Assembly: GCF_050947875.1 (NCBI RefSeq)
Contig: NW_027460401.1
Location: 682,001 to 746,000, forward strand
Length of the DNA stretch: 64,000 nucleotides
Origin: Dermacentor variabilis
Lineage: Eukaryota > Arthropoda > Arachnida > Ixodida > Ixodidae
Reading direction: 5' to 3'
In this document: positions 19,536-29,090 of the stretch, piece after piece
How positions within the stretch are numbered: position 1 is the first letter of the stretch
How the letters are laid out: every line of letters starts with the position of its first letter
The notes under the pieces: generated by a model
The model's input: the letters and a program-made list of their open reading frames with translations, nothing else
Told to the model about the DNA's origin: nothing
Database searches by the model: none
Translations under genes and position numbers: made by a program

Positions 19536-20935
19536 TCGCCCTACCGAGATATTTTCGACATCGACGATCGCCCTTTAGGCCAGACGCTCGCGGTCAAGCA
19601 TCGGATTCTTACTGGCGATGCTACGCCTATTCACCGACGACCGTATCGAGCTTCTGCGTCGGAACACCGATTAATTCAAAACGAAGTAAACAAAATGCTA
19701 GATAAAACATCATTGAGCCTTCTTCGAGTCCCTGAGCGTCACCTGTGGTGCTGGTTAAGAAGAAGGACGGCACGTGGCGCTTCTGCGTAGACTTCCGTCA
19801 TCTGAACAGCATTACAAAGAAGGACGTCTACCCGCTCCCACGTATAGACGACGCCCTTGACTGTTTGCACGGTTCCAGCTATTTCTCGTCTATTGATCTT
19901 CGTTCGGGATACTGGCAGACTGCTGTTGACGATACGGACAGAGAAAAAACCGCGTTCATCACACCTGATGGCCTGTACCAGTTTAAGGTAATGCTGCTTT
20001 GATTATGCTATGCCCCTGCCACCTTCGAGCGTATGATGGACTCCTTGCTCCAAGGTTTCAAATGGTCCACATGCCTCTGCTACCTCGACGACGTCATCGT
20101 CTTCTCGCCAACGTTCGACACTCACCGTGAACGTCTCACAACTATACTTGATGTATTTCGAAAGGCGAAGCTGCAACTTAACTCGTTCAAATGTCGTTTC
20201 GGCCACCGGCAAATTACTCTTCTGGGCCATATCGTTGATGCTTCCGGAGTACAGCCTGATCCCGACAAAACTCGCGCTTTCAGAGAGTTTCCGGTTCCGA
20301 AGACAGCCGCAGACTTTCGAAGTTTTGTAGGGCTATGCTCGTACTTTCGTCGTTTTATTCCAGATTTTGCGACAATTGCTAGACCCCTAACTAACCTTTT
20401 GAAGAAAGGCGTACTATTCTCGTGGGGCACTGATGAGGCCGCCGCTTTCTCTCGTCTCGTCACTCTTCTAACATCACCACCCATTCTCGCCCACTTCGAT
20501 CCTGATGCCCCTACCGAATTGCATACAGATGCCAGCGGTCATGGCGTAGGTGCCGTCTTAGCCCTGCGTCAGCGTGGCCAGGATCGCGTTATTGCTTATG
20601 CAAGCCGCCTCCTAGCACCATAAGAGCACAACTATTCCATTACGGAACGAGAATGCCTTGCTGTTGTCTGGGACGTTGTGAAGTTCCGTCCTTACCTTTA
20701 CGGTCGCCCTTTTTCCGTAGTCACTGACCATCATGCTCTCTGCTGGCTCTCTTCGCTAAAAGATCCTACAGGCCGGCTTGGTCGATGGGCTTTGAGGCTA
20801 CAAGAATTTTCATATTCTGTGGTGTACAAGTCTGGCCGCCTACACCAAGATGCTGACAGCTTGTCGCGTTACCCTGTTGACGACTCTGACTCCTCTAATA
20901 TTGCCAGTGCTTCTTGCGCATTCTCTGTATCACAG
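19536..20935 (+). pseudogene. Gypsy-3 reverse transcriptase and RNase H
   Basis: The segment 19745-20002 holds early RT motifs ([20 protein letters not shown]). After a stop and frameshift at ~20003, 20033-20623 holds the catalytic CYLDDVIVF, the GHIVDASGV connection and the start of RNase H (LHTDASGHG). A stop at 20621 precedes the rest of RNase H ([25 protein letters not shown]). Motifs are conserved, but at least two stops and one shift disable it. Confidence 0.82.
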
Positions 20936-22174
20936 CTGCTTCATTTCGCGACGAGCAACGCCGTGACGCCTACATCAGAACACTCATCGACCGTTTTGAG
21001 CACTCTCCGGCCGATGCTACTCTACGCCTCTTCGTCCTCCGCGACGGTACTCTGTACCGTCGTAACCTTCATCCGGACGGCTCTGAGTTCCTACTTGTAA
21101 TACCTAAACACCTCCGCTCCACCGTTATCGAAGAGCTCCACGACGCATCTCAAACCTATATATGACCATGTACGTCGCCGTTTTTTCTGGCCGGGCCTTG
21201 CCCGTTCCGTACGACGTTACGTCACCGCTTGAGAAGTTTGCCAACGACGCAAGAAGCCTTCCCAGCTCTCCGCTGGTTACCTGCAGCCGCTCGACATCCC
21301 TGCCGAGCCCTTTCATCGTGTCGGCTTAGACCTTCTCGGCCCATTTCCGGAATCTCCATCAGGGAACAAGTGCAGTCGCGGTGGACTACGCGACCCGCTA
21401 CGCCGTAACCCGTGCTCTTCCAACCAGTTGCGCAACTGATGTTGCGGACTTCCTCCTACATGATATTATTTTGATGCATGGTGCTCCGCGTCAATTGCTA
21501 ACAGACCGTGGCCGTAGGTTTTTGGCCAAGGTAATCGACAACATCATGCGTGCCTGCTCAATACGGCATAAATTTACCACCTCCTACCATCCCCAAACGA
21601 ACGGCCTCACTGAGCGCTTGAACCGCACCCTTACAGACATGCTATCCAAATACGTTTCCGACGACCACCGTGACTGGGACCTGGCTCTGCCTTACATTAC
21701 CTTTGCATATACAACTCTTCCCGTCTCGAAACTGCTGGCTTTTCCCCGTTTTACCTCTTGTATGGCCGCGAACCAACGCTATCACTGGACACTGTGCTTC
21801 CGTCCGCCACAGCTTCAACTAGCGATTATGCCCGTGATACAATCGCCCATGCTGACTACGCTCGCCAACTTGCGCGCGCTCGTCTACAAGTGTCTCAAGA
21901 CAAGCAGAAGCAACGCTACGACCTCCGTCACCGTGATGTCCATTTTGTGCCCGGCAGCCTCGTGTTGCTTTGGTCACCTTCGCGTAAAGTTGGCCTATGT
22001 GAAAAACTCCTTTCTTGTTACACAGGCCCATATCTCGTGCTCCGCAAAGTGACCGATGTTACCTATGAAATCGTTCTAGCCACGCCCACTTCATCCTCCA
22101 CTGTGACAACCAGTGACTTTGTCCACGTCGCCCGACTCAAGCGCTACAACTCTCCACGCGCCTTGGATATTTAA
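20936..22174 (+). pseudogene. Gypsy-3 integrase
   Basis: The region 20936-21165 holds the pre-integrase spacer and ends in a stop. 21166-21380 is frameshifted zinc-finger and core start, with a GLDLLGPFPES segment visible. 21381-21745 has the second and third catalytic residues (LLTDRGRRF and GLTERLNR). 21758-22174 has the C-terminal GPY module (CYTGPYLVLRKVTDVTYEI). Multiple frameshifts break it. Confidence 0.8.
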
Positions 22175-22216
22175 CAGCACCGTGATGGTGCTTTTGCCGC
22201 CGGGGGGGGGGGGTAG

Positions 22217-22379
22217 TATTACGATATGATCAAGCGATGCTCAAGAAACGAGCCGCCGCGAGAACGACAATGAAGTTGGTCGGTGCGTTTGGCGCGAGCG
22301 AGTGTCGGCCTGGCTGCCTGGCTCCAGTGTAAATAGCCTGTAAATAGCGTCCTCTGTCTGTGTCTTTCCACACACAACA
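22217..22379 (+). repeat. Gypsy-3 3' LTR
   Basis: Partner of 16567-16729. It is preceded by a run of G residues that acts as the polypurine tract. Confidence 0.82.
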
Positions 22380-23512
22380 ATATCTTCGATGTCAATCGAG
22401 AACCCGTACCAATCATTCATTTCGTACATTCTTATCTCGAAGGTTAGTTCTTCAGAGTTCCTAATCATGAACTGATCTTCTACCCTAACTAGAGAAACTT
22501 GCATGAAAAGGTATGCTGAAGGCAGCAATTGCCACGTGTCTGCTTCCGATAAAATGGCGTGGAAGAGGTTACCAATTTTATGGCTTTTTTCACTGAAGAA
22601 CACCGACAGCGTGGTGGTTTTTGCTGCTTTAATCTTGTTGCACAGCTGGCTACCATTAGTTGTTTCTCCTAGAAGCATCTTGACCTTTATTTTCGCTTTC
22701 TTTAGGTCTTTATTTTCTACCTTGCAGAAGTTCTTGCTGATGGATTCTAATGCTTTTGTATTGTAGCTGCTGGCATCAAATATTACAAATCCCCCTTTGT
22801 CTGAAGGGCACAATATGAAGTTTTCTTTTTTCAGTTCCTTTACAGTTTTAGCAAAACTGTGCACATGGCGCTTGCATTCTTTTGAACGAGCCAGTGTATC
22901 TACTCCGTCAGCCACAACTCTGCTAGCGTCCTCTTCATTCGCTTTTTCTGCTACCCGTCTGATAATGGCAAGCTTCACTGCTGCGTCTAGTCTCGGCGGA
23001 AGCGCAAATTTTGGACAGAGTTCCAATACTTCTTGAGAAGGTTGTGAGAGCTGCACCTGTCCTACTGTGACCACTGGGTTCTTGCTTATCTTCTCGTAAT
23101 CATTTTGACCTTGTATTGTTGACTTCAAAATTGGCAGGAAACACTTATTCCACATGTGTTCAGTGTTAAAACTGCCGCTGGCCAAGTGAACACGATAGGA
23201 TTTTTTGCCAGAGGATCTCACCTTGAGGAAGTCGGTGAGTAGGCGAATCTGTTTCCATTTTTCAGCCCGCCGTATCTTCATAATTCTTCTTGCGTGTCCT
23301 TGGGAAGGCGACAACATCTCGAGTAGCAACCTAACGTCTTCCACCGAAACATTCTTCGTGATGCAACAGGAGGATAAGCAGGCCCAGCAAGTGAAAAATG
23401 CAATGTGAAGACATATTTGTCGTGAGTCAAGCAGATGCAGGAAACAAGTAGGAACCCTCAGAGTGCTGAAAATGAATGTCAAAAGGGTGTTTAATGGGGC
23501 CAGTTGTTTCAT
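22380..23512 (-). pseudogene. PLE1 N-terminal domain and RT start
   Basis: The minus-strand frame 23512 to 22380 is open (the frame runs on into the gypsy-3 LTR). It shows PLE landmarks: an ELCPKFALPPRLDAAVKLAI block, NFILCPSDKGGFVIFD (fingers), LSVFFSEKSHKIGNLFHAIL and FMIRNSEEL, ending in SIDIED at the gypsy-3 insertion point. The following residues are at 16566 downward. Intact PLE ORFs are usually 600-900 aa; this piece is about 375 of them. Confidence 0.82.
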
Positions 23513-24407
23513 TCTTCGAGGATAGTAGCATCAGAACTTGAGGAACACGGACACAGAAAGAACGACTAGATAAGGACGCAGCTGCACTGTCAACCAATTT
23601 CTTTATTGAAATTACCACTCTTATTTATTTCATTGCCATATCCCTTCTGTTATATATCTGAGGCTGTCGCAAAAAAGTGACTTCCTTCCTTGCCAAGGCC
23701 ACTGACGGTGTGCTTACACATTACGCTCCTGTTTTACTTGTCTCAAATGCCTTAAGCATCTCCTGAGTTAGCCTACATCGTTCCTTTTCAGGACTTGCAC
23801 TTCATGAAATTGAGGGGTGCATGTGCTTACTTAGCTATCTTGTCCGTCCTTGTTAATTTCGATTCGACTGCGATTGTGTCAAAGGAGTAGTGTACGCCAT
23901 CCTCCTGTCCTGTGGAAAACAATACACAGAGCAAACAGGAAGATGCCTTAATGTTCGAAAAAGAGAGCATGCATCATCACTTTCAGGGACCCCTGGCAGC
24001 AATCTGGCCTTGCACTAAACGTTGCGAAATGAAAAAGAAGGGACAAGATAGCTAAGTAAGCCCATGCACCCCCAAATTTCATTAAGTGCAAGTCCTGAAA
24101 AGGAACAACGATAGGCTAACTCGGGAGATTCTTGAGGCATTTGAGACAAGTAAAACAGGAGCGCAATGTGTAAGCACACCGTCAGTCGCCTTGACAAGAA
24201 AGGAAGTCACCGTTTTGAGACAGCCTCAGATAGACAATAGAAGAGATATGGTGACGAAATAAATAATAGTGGGAAATTCAATTAAGAAATCAGTTGACAG
24301 TGCAGCTGCGTACTCATCTAGTCGTTCTTTCTGTGTCCGTGTTCCTCAAGTTCTGCTGCTACAATCCTTGAAGAATGAACCAACTAGCCCAGTTAAACAC
24401 CCTTTTG
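23513..24407. repeat. PLE1 5' repeat block made of two 3'-end fragments head to head
   Basis: 23514-~23860 matches 10112-10450 in the same (minus) sense. ~23864-24400 is the same 3' end in plus sense, including GVVYAILLSCGKQYTEQTGR and the C-terminal signature near 24130-24200. Together they form an inverted repeat of PLE1 3' sequences at its 5' side. Such inverted partial repeats are described for Penelope elements. Confidence 0.75.
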
Positions 24408-24419
24408 TCAATATATGAT

Positions 24420-26429
24420 GTTCTGTTGGCTGCTGGAGCATGTAGTGTTTATGTAAGTGTCAAAACCATTATTTGAAGCTGTTGGTATTGCATAGAGATA
24501 TGCAAATATTTGCAACTTTGTAGTTCTGCACCGAATAGTGCCCTATTTGATTTGGTGGTCACTTGTTGTAATTGTGAATATTTTTTCATACCTGTCGGGC
24601 ATTTCAAAATGCCCACCGTACCCACATAAACATTAAAGTGGAGAAAAGTATGGTAAATTTTCACCATGACAGGCATATTATAGCCATAAAACATGAGAAC
24701 TTGCGTAGTGGAGCTGGCTAGGTCACTCAGGTAGCCACACTTTACAGGCTCTACAGTGATGATTTGTATGCTCTGAAGAGCCCTGTGCATGCGAATAAAG
24801 TACTTGTTTGCTCGTAATGCTCAATTTGTGTTTTTCAAATGCAATACTTAATAAGGTACTATATGACAGAAACTTTCTAACTTCAAAAATACTGGGATGT
24901 AAACACCAGTTTGTATTAATTATGGTAATGGCTATTCGCTTGTAGAAAAGTATTTGATTCGATTTGCTTCTGGCACTATTCTATTCGGTCCCAAAAATAT
25001 CTATTTGCTCACCTCTAATATTGCATCTTTTTTGTGCTGTCTTTCACATGTGCATTGCAAACAAGACTCATAAATGTGCACTCAGAGCATTTTACATATA
25101 ATTAAAGAAAATTTCGCAATGGGCTAGTTCGTTCAACATAACACTGTTGCGGAAAGTTACGAAGGGACAGGACTTAAGAAAAACAATGCACTGCACCCGA
25201 GTGCCAATTAACAACTGTTTTATTTTTTGGAAAATGAGACTTTCATATAGCCTACTCGCATGTGCAGGGATGCTCTTCCCAGTTGAGCCATGCCATCTAT
25301 TGTCACTCATTAAGCTAATCTCTTTGCTGAGTGATATAGATGGCACATGGGGTCGTCTTGATGTTGTAGGCTTCCATGATTTCTTTTTCTTTAGTTACTA
25401 CATTTCAGCAAGATCAGATCCCCATTCTGTGGAAGATATGGCATGCAGCGCAATATATGGCAAGGTCTCTGGGTGCTTGTATCAGAATGCAGTTATGTCG
25501 ATGTTCACACAGTCAATCACCTGTCACCTGTCTGTTTGACCCACATAATCAGCTCCATGTGTCAAAGGTATCTTGTAGACCACATCTATCGTGCATTCAA
25601 TCAATCCTTTAACGTGGTTTATAGTGCATGCATCCAGGTTATTCCTATCGCTGGTTTCCCTTTAGCTTTTGTCGTGCTGTGAGGACCACTCTTTCGCTCA
25701 TTTAACCGAGCGAACGAGTTCAGCAAATGATGAGAGCGAACGTAGCATGCAGTGGGAGATAAAAAAAGTGACACGTGAGAAGAGGCACGAGAAGGAAAGC
25801 GGAGAGGAAGGTGCAGCAGAACCATGAGGCAGTAAGCAGAGGAGTGTATGTCGAAAGCGTGCGAATAAAAGCGAAGTGCAGTGACGGTAGCTACGAGATG
25901 GTGCCAGAGTAGCACACAGTGTGTGGGAGGTTTGTTGGCGGTGGCTTTTGTGAATCACGCCCACGCGTCACCCATGCGCTGGCTCACGCGATCTCCAGAT
26001 TATCAAGGCAGTGGCGCCACACTTCGCTCTGTTTGCAACGTGCCACACGAGACTGATTGTCCACACCAGCGAAATGACAACACGTGTAGAGCTGCACTCA
26101 AATTTCGTATTAGGGAGTATCGTAATCGTCTGTGAATTTTTTCTGTCAGTTGCATGTGCTCTGAAGTAATAAACATTGCAGAAGCATCGCTGGTCGCTTA
26201 TGCTCTTATGCACCTCAATATAGGTATTGTATCAAGGCAGATTCCTTTCTTTGGCATTGTGAAACATAGTTCCAGCGCACAATTGAACAAGGACGAGGAT
26301 AAAAAGACAACAGGAACGCCGGACTTCAACTGTGACTTCAACTGTGTACACGTTTGTTTCCAGAGCTGTCTCTGCACATTTTACACTTTATGAAGAGGGG
26401 AGGCTAGAGTACAGCTTAGAAGTATCACT
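24420..26429. other. No gene seen
   Basis: Two kilobases of AT-rich sequence without recognisable coding, RNA or complete repeat. A frame of 113 codons on the minus strand at 24449-24790 resembles nothing I know and is probably chance. Near 26270-26340 a segment with GACGAGGATAAAAAGACAAC recalls the ends of PLE copies but is too short to call. Confidence 0.5.
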
Positions 26430-26560
26430 GCAGACACCGAGCAGACGGCACAGCGCGATGAACACATCTTGAGGGGCATTCAGCCTTCCCATTAGCTAAG
26501 GAGCCCAGCAGCTTCCCCAGTGCCGCAATGAACTATTGAGATGGAGTACAGCTCACAGAA
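26430..26560. repeat. Inverted repeat arm, left
   Basis: About 130 bp, more than 90 per cent similar by eye to the inverse of 31498-31629. The arms face each other across 4.9 kb that contains LINE-1. The repeated unit includes GATGAACACATCTTGAGGGG. The family is not recognised. Confidence 0.7.
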
Positions 26561-26712
26561 CTCATTGTATTGCAATTATTCATTTTGTGCTAGGTGTCAT
26601 CTGCTGTAATGTAAGCTATGCAAATGCTCCTTATGCAATTTTTTGCACGTGTGATGACACAGCAAAGCACCTTCTCTGCCACTGCCCAGCTCGTGGACTC
26701 GGACAGCCCAAG
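26561..26712 (+). pseudogene. Possible LINE C-terminal fragment
   Basis: The plus frame reads AIFCTCDDTAKHLLCHCPARG, which resembles the Cys/His knuckle at the C-terminus of many LINE polyproteins. It breaks off at the 5' end of LINE-1. Too short for a firm family call. Confidence 0.35.
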
Positions 26713-27032
26713 AGTGGACTCGGCAGCACTCCCAAAGAAAGTCACGTTAAAATGACTCACCTTTACTTCGTGCAGCTGCTCTTCCTTGCCTGTTCATGGC
26801 CACCCGGTTCCTACACCTGCTGCGCTGCTGTCACGAATGCCGGAACTTCTCGGTCCTGGAATCCTGCCTACATCGCGGAAGCACCGCGCCAGCCGCACCG
26901 CCCTGCACCGGCCCAGGATCTACCGAACTACCGACGTTCCTGCCCCGCAGCGCCACACCCGGAATCACCATACAGCTTGCCTTTCGTGCTCCCAGGACTA
27001 TCAGCGTCCCAATCTACACCGCCATCAGCACG

Positions 27033-27068
27033 TATAAAGCCCCCCGGAATCAACACCCCCTTCAGTGG
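27033..27068 (+). promoter_or_regulatory. TATA and initiator within monomer 1
   Basis: TATAAAG at 27033-27039 is followed 31 bases later by the A of TCAGTGG (A at 27064). This is the canonical arthropod TATA to TCAGT initiator distance. Transcription from here would start exactly at the first base of the next monomer. Confidence 0.6.
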
Positions 27069-27383
27069 ACTCGGCAGCACTTCCAAAGAAAGTCACGTTA
27101 AAATGACTCACCTTTACTTCGTGCAGCTGCTCTTCCTTGCCTGTTCATGGCCACCCGGTTCCTATACCTGCTGCGCTGCTGTCACGAATGCCGGAACTTC
27201 TCGGTCCTGGACTCCTGCCTACATCGCGGAAGCACCGTGCCAGCCGCACCGCCCTGCACCGGCCCAGGATGTACCGAACTACCGACGTTCCTGCCCCGCA
27301 GCGCCACACCAGGAATCACCATACAGCTTGCCTATCGTGCTCTCAGGACTATCAGCATCCCAATCTACACGGCCATCACCACG

Positions 27384-27419
27384 TATAAAGCCCCCCGGAA
27401 TCAACACCCCCTTCAGTCG
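27384..27419 (+). promoter_or_regulatory. TATA and initiator within monomer 2
   Basis: TATAAAG at 27384-27390 and the initiator A at 27415, again 31 bases apart. A transcript would start at the partial third unit and have ATG 27454, the ORF1 start, 39 bases downstream. Confidence 0.6.
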
Positions 27420-27453
27420 ACTCGGCAGCACTTCCAAAGAAAGTCACGTTAAA

Positions 27454-28356
27454 ATGACTCACCTTTACTTCGTGCAGGTCCTTACTTACTTACTTAATCC
27501 TTACCCTCTTTTTGCGAAGCGTACACGTTACGCCGGTTTGATAGTGCTGCCGAGTCCACTTTGTTGTATTGCCATTGCAAGTGACTGCGCACATGCCATT
27601 TCCCGCCTTTTATTGCAATGTGGGGACATTGAACTAAATCCTGGATCTAACACCCGCTCAGGCAATACAGACTCGCACAAAGAATTGCTTGAGGCATTGG
27701 GCGAGTTAAAAGATGGGCAAACAACCCTTCTAAACGAGATGAAATCAATTCACGCAAGACTGGCTCAACAAGAGAAAGCATTTAAGGAGATAAACTTAAG
27801 ACTAACAAAAATTGAATGCGCCTCACTAGAGCCCCTTAAAGCCCAAGTTAATGACGTCCAGTGCCTCACCCAAGAAAACGCAAGCAACCTGTCAGACCTT
27901 GTGCATAGGCTAGACGACAGCGAGGACAGGGCCCGTCGTTCCAGTCTTGTATTCTTTGGTGTGCAGGATGCTGACCGCGAAACCTGGGCCGAATCAGAGA
28001 ATCTCGTAATAGACATTTGCAGATCCGAACTAAATCTCACAATCCAACCTATGGACATAGAACGGGCCCACCGGCTTGGTAATTTCAATACTCAGAAGAA
28101 CAGGCCTATCATTGTCAAATTCGCACACTTCAAAACCAAGGAACTGGTTCTTTCAAACGCAAAACTCTTTAAGGGTACAATTCACAGCGTATCCGAAGAC
28201 TACTCCCGTAACACTCGTATTGCCCGTAAAAACCTGATAGATTACGCTAAAAGTCACAAAAAAAAGTTCACCCTTCGACATGACAGGATGGTTATCGGCA
28301 CCACCACGTACACGTTCGATCACACATCGCAATCAGTGTTACCTCGAACACCATAG
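27454..28356 (+). CDS. LINE-1 ORF1 protein (300 aa) with 2A-like motif
   Basis: Start chosen at the last monomer ATG because transcription is predicted at 27415; the frame is open further upstream only because the monomer length is a multiple of three. The N-terminus is hydrophobic (residues 1-57) and ends in LLLQCG-DIELNPGS, a 2A-like motif at 27625-27648. A coiled-coil-like, Lys/Glu-rich region follows (about 75-150). Next comes an RRM-like or L1-type nucleic-acid-binding domain with SSLVFFGV, DIERAHRLG and RPIIVKFAHFKTKELVL, then a basic C-terminal domain. LINE ORF1 proteins bind the element RNA. The canonical 2A ends in NPGP; here the last Pro is Ser, which is expected to weaken or abolish ribosome skipping. 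Confidence 0.78.
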   Translation: MTHLYFVQVLTYLLNPYPLFAKRTRYAGLIVLPSPLCCIAIASDCAHAISRLLLQCGDIELNPGSNTRSGNTDSHKELLEALGELKDGQTTLLNEMKSIHARLAQQEKAFKEINLRLTKIECASLEPLKAQVNDVQCLTQENASNLSDLVHRLDDSEDRARRSSLVFFGVQDADRETWAESENLVIDICRSELNLTIQPMDIERAHRLGNFNTQKNRPIIVKFAHFKTKELVLSNAKLFKGTIHSVSEDYSRNTRIARKNLIDYAKSHKKKFTLRHDRMVIGTTTYTFDHTSQSVLPRTP

Positions 28357-29090
28357 CTATCATCCAAACAGATCCAAAAAACATTCCCAACTCGCTATCA
28401 GTCCTTTACACTAACATTAGAAGCCTCCTGCCTAAACGCGATGCTCTATCTAGCCTAATCAACACCACAGAAAGCAATGTAGTCATACTAACAGAAACAT
28501 GGTTAAACAAGAACATAACGGATAGCGCAGTACAGACCGCATTCCACAACTGTGATGTCTTCCGCTGCGACCGCATCGGTAAACGAGGCGGTGGCGTTCT
28601 GATAGCAACACACTACAGCCGGAAATTTCATGTTATGCCGATTGACTCTCCCATCGAAATATTATTCATCTGTTCTAAAGCCTCATTTCCACCCACAGTA
28701 ATCTGCGCTTGCTATCGTGCTCCAGACAGTGATGCTTCATTTATTCCTTCCTTCCACAATGCCCTTCATATGATAACTTCGGAACTTCCACACGCTTGTC
28801 TCTTTGCCCTAGGTGACTTCAACTTTCCCGAAATTAATTGGCAGAACCCATCTGACACGACTAATTCTTGTGCGCGCGATTTCTTGAATACGTGTCACAC
28901 TTTTAGTCTGACCCAACTGGTCACCAGCCCATCAAGGCAAAATGCTCAATCATCGAACATATTAGACCTAATACTAACATCACATGCAGAAAACTTGATA
29001 TCGCTCTTGAATCTGCCGGGAATCAGTGACCACTCAGTAATACACGCTACGTTTTTCGACCACTTACCGCATCCCAAAAAATAACTAAAA
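28357..29090 (+). pseudogene. LINE-1 ORF2, APE endonuclease domain
   Basis: The frame is -1 relative to ORF1 and is open from the ORF1 stop to 29084. Landmarks are YTNIRSLLPK, ILTETWL, GGGVLIATH, an ACYRAP segment, LGDFNFPEINW, LDLILTS and ISDHSVI, which together are the apurinic-endonuclease fold used for target nicking. It ends at a stop or frameshift just before the RT. Confidence 0.82.

Larger units (their letters stand above)
16567..22379 (+). mobile_element. Gypsy-3: full-length but decayed Ty3/gypsy element in PLE1
   Basis: A 5.8-kb plus-strand element with two 163-bp LTRs and a 4-bp target duplication ATAT (16563-16566 and 22380-22383). Removing it with one ATAT restores the PLE1 reading frame. 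The primer-binding site starts TGGTGGAGG at 16733 and a G-rich tract (22202-22216) precedes the 3' LTR. Gag, protease, RT, RNase H and integrase are all recognisable but broken by stops, frameshifts and a 701-bp TIR element. The LTRs differ at about six positions. Confidence 0.88.
10100..24419 (-). mobile_element. PLE1: Penelope-like element with nested insertions
   Basis: The same 12 bp, TCAATATATGAT, stand at 10100-10111 and 24408-24419 and fit a target duplication bounding the whole 14.3-kb block. Reading the minus strand, PLE1 pieces are: a 5' repeat block 24407-23513, the N-terminal ORF 23512-22380, RT middle 16566-16196, a short RT piece ~12520-12494, and RT thumb, GIY-YIG endonuclease and 3' end 11180-10112. 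The gaps hold gypsy-3, PLE2 and a TTAA-type element. PLEs are retroelements that pair an RT with a GIY-YIG endonuclease and prime at chromosomal breaks. This copy has internal stops and is dead. Confidence 0.85.
26713..27478 (+). repeat. 351-bp 5' monomers of LINE-1 (two and a partial)
   Basis: Units start at 26713, 27064 and 27415; the third stops after about 64 bp. The units are ~97 per cent alike by eye. As 351 is divisible by three, the reading frame stays open through all copies. Each unit starts with AGTGGACTCGGCAGC (AGTCGACTC in the third) and carries an ATG about 40 bp in (26752, 27103, 27454). Confidence 0.9.

Noticed and set aside
24449..24790. 113-codon minus-strand ORF next to PLE1
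   Set aside because: Resembles nothing known and lies in AT-rich DNA without supporting signals.
26536..28356. A single 606-aa protein through the 351-bp repeats
   Set aside because: The upstream part is open only because the repeat length is a multiple of three. Each monomer has its own promoter-like signals and ATG, so ORF1 is better started at 27454.
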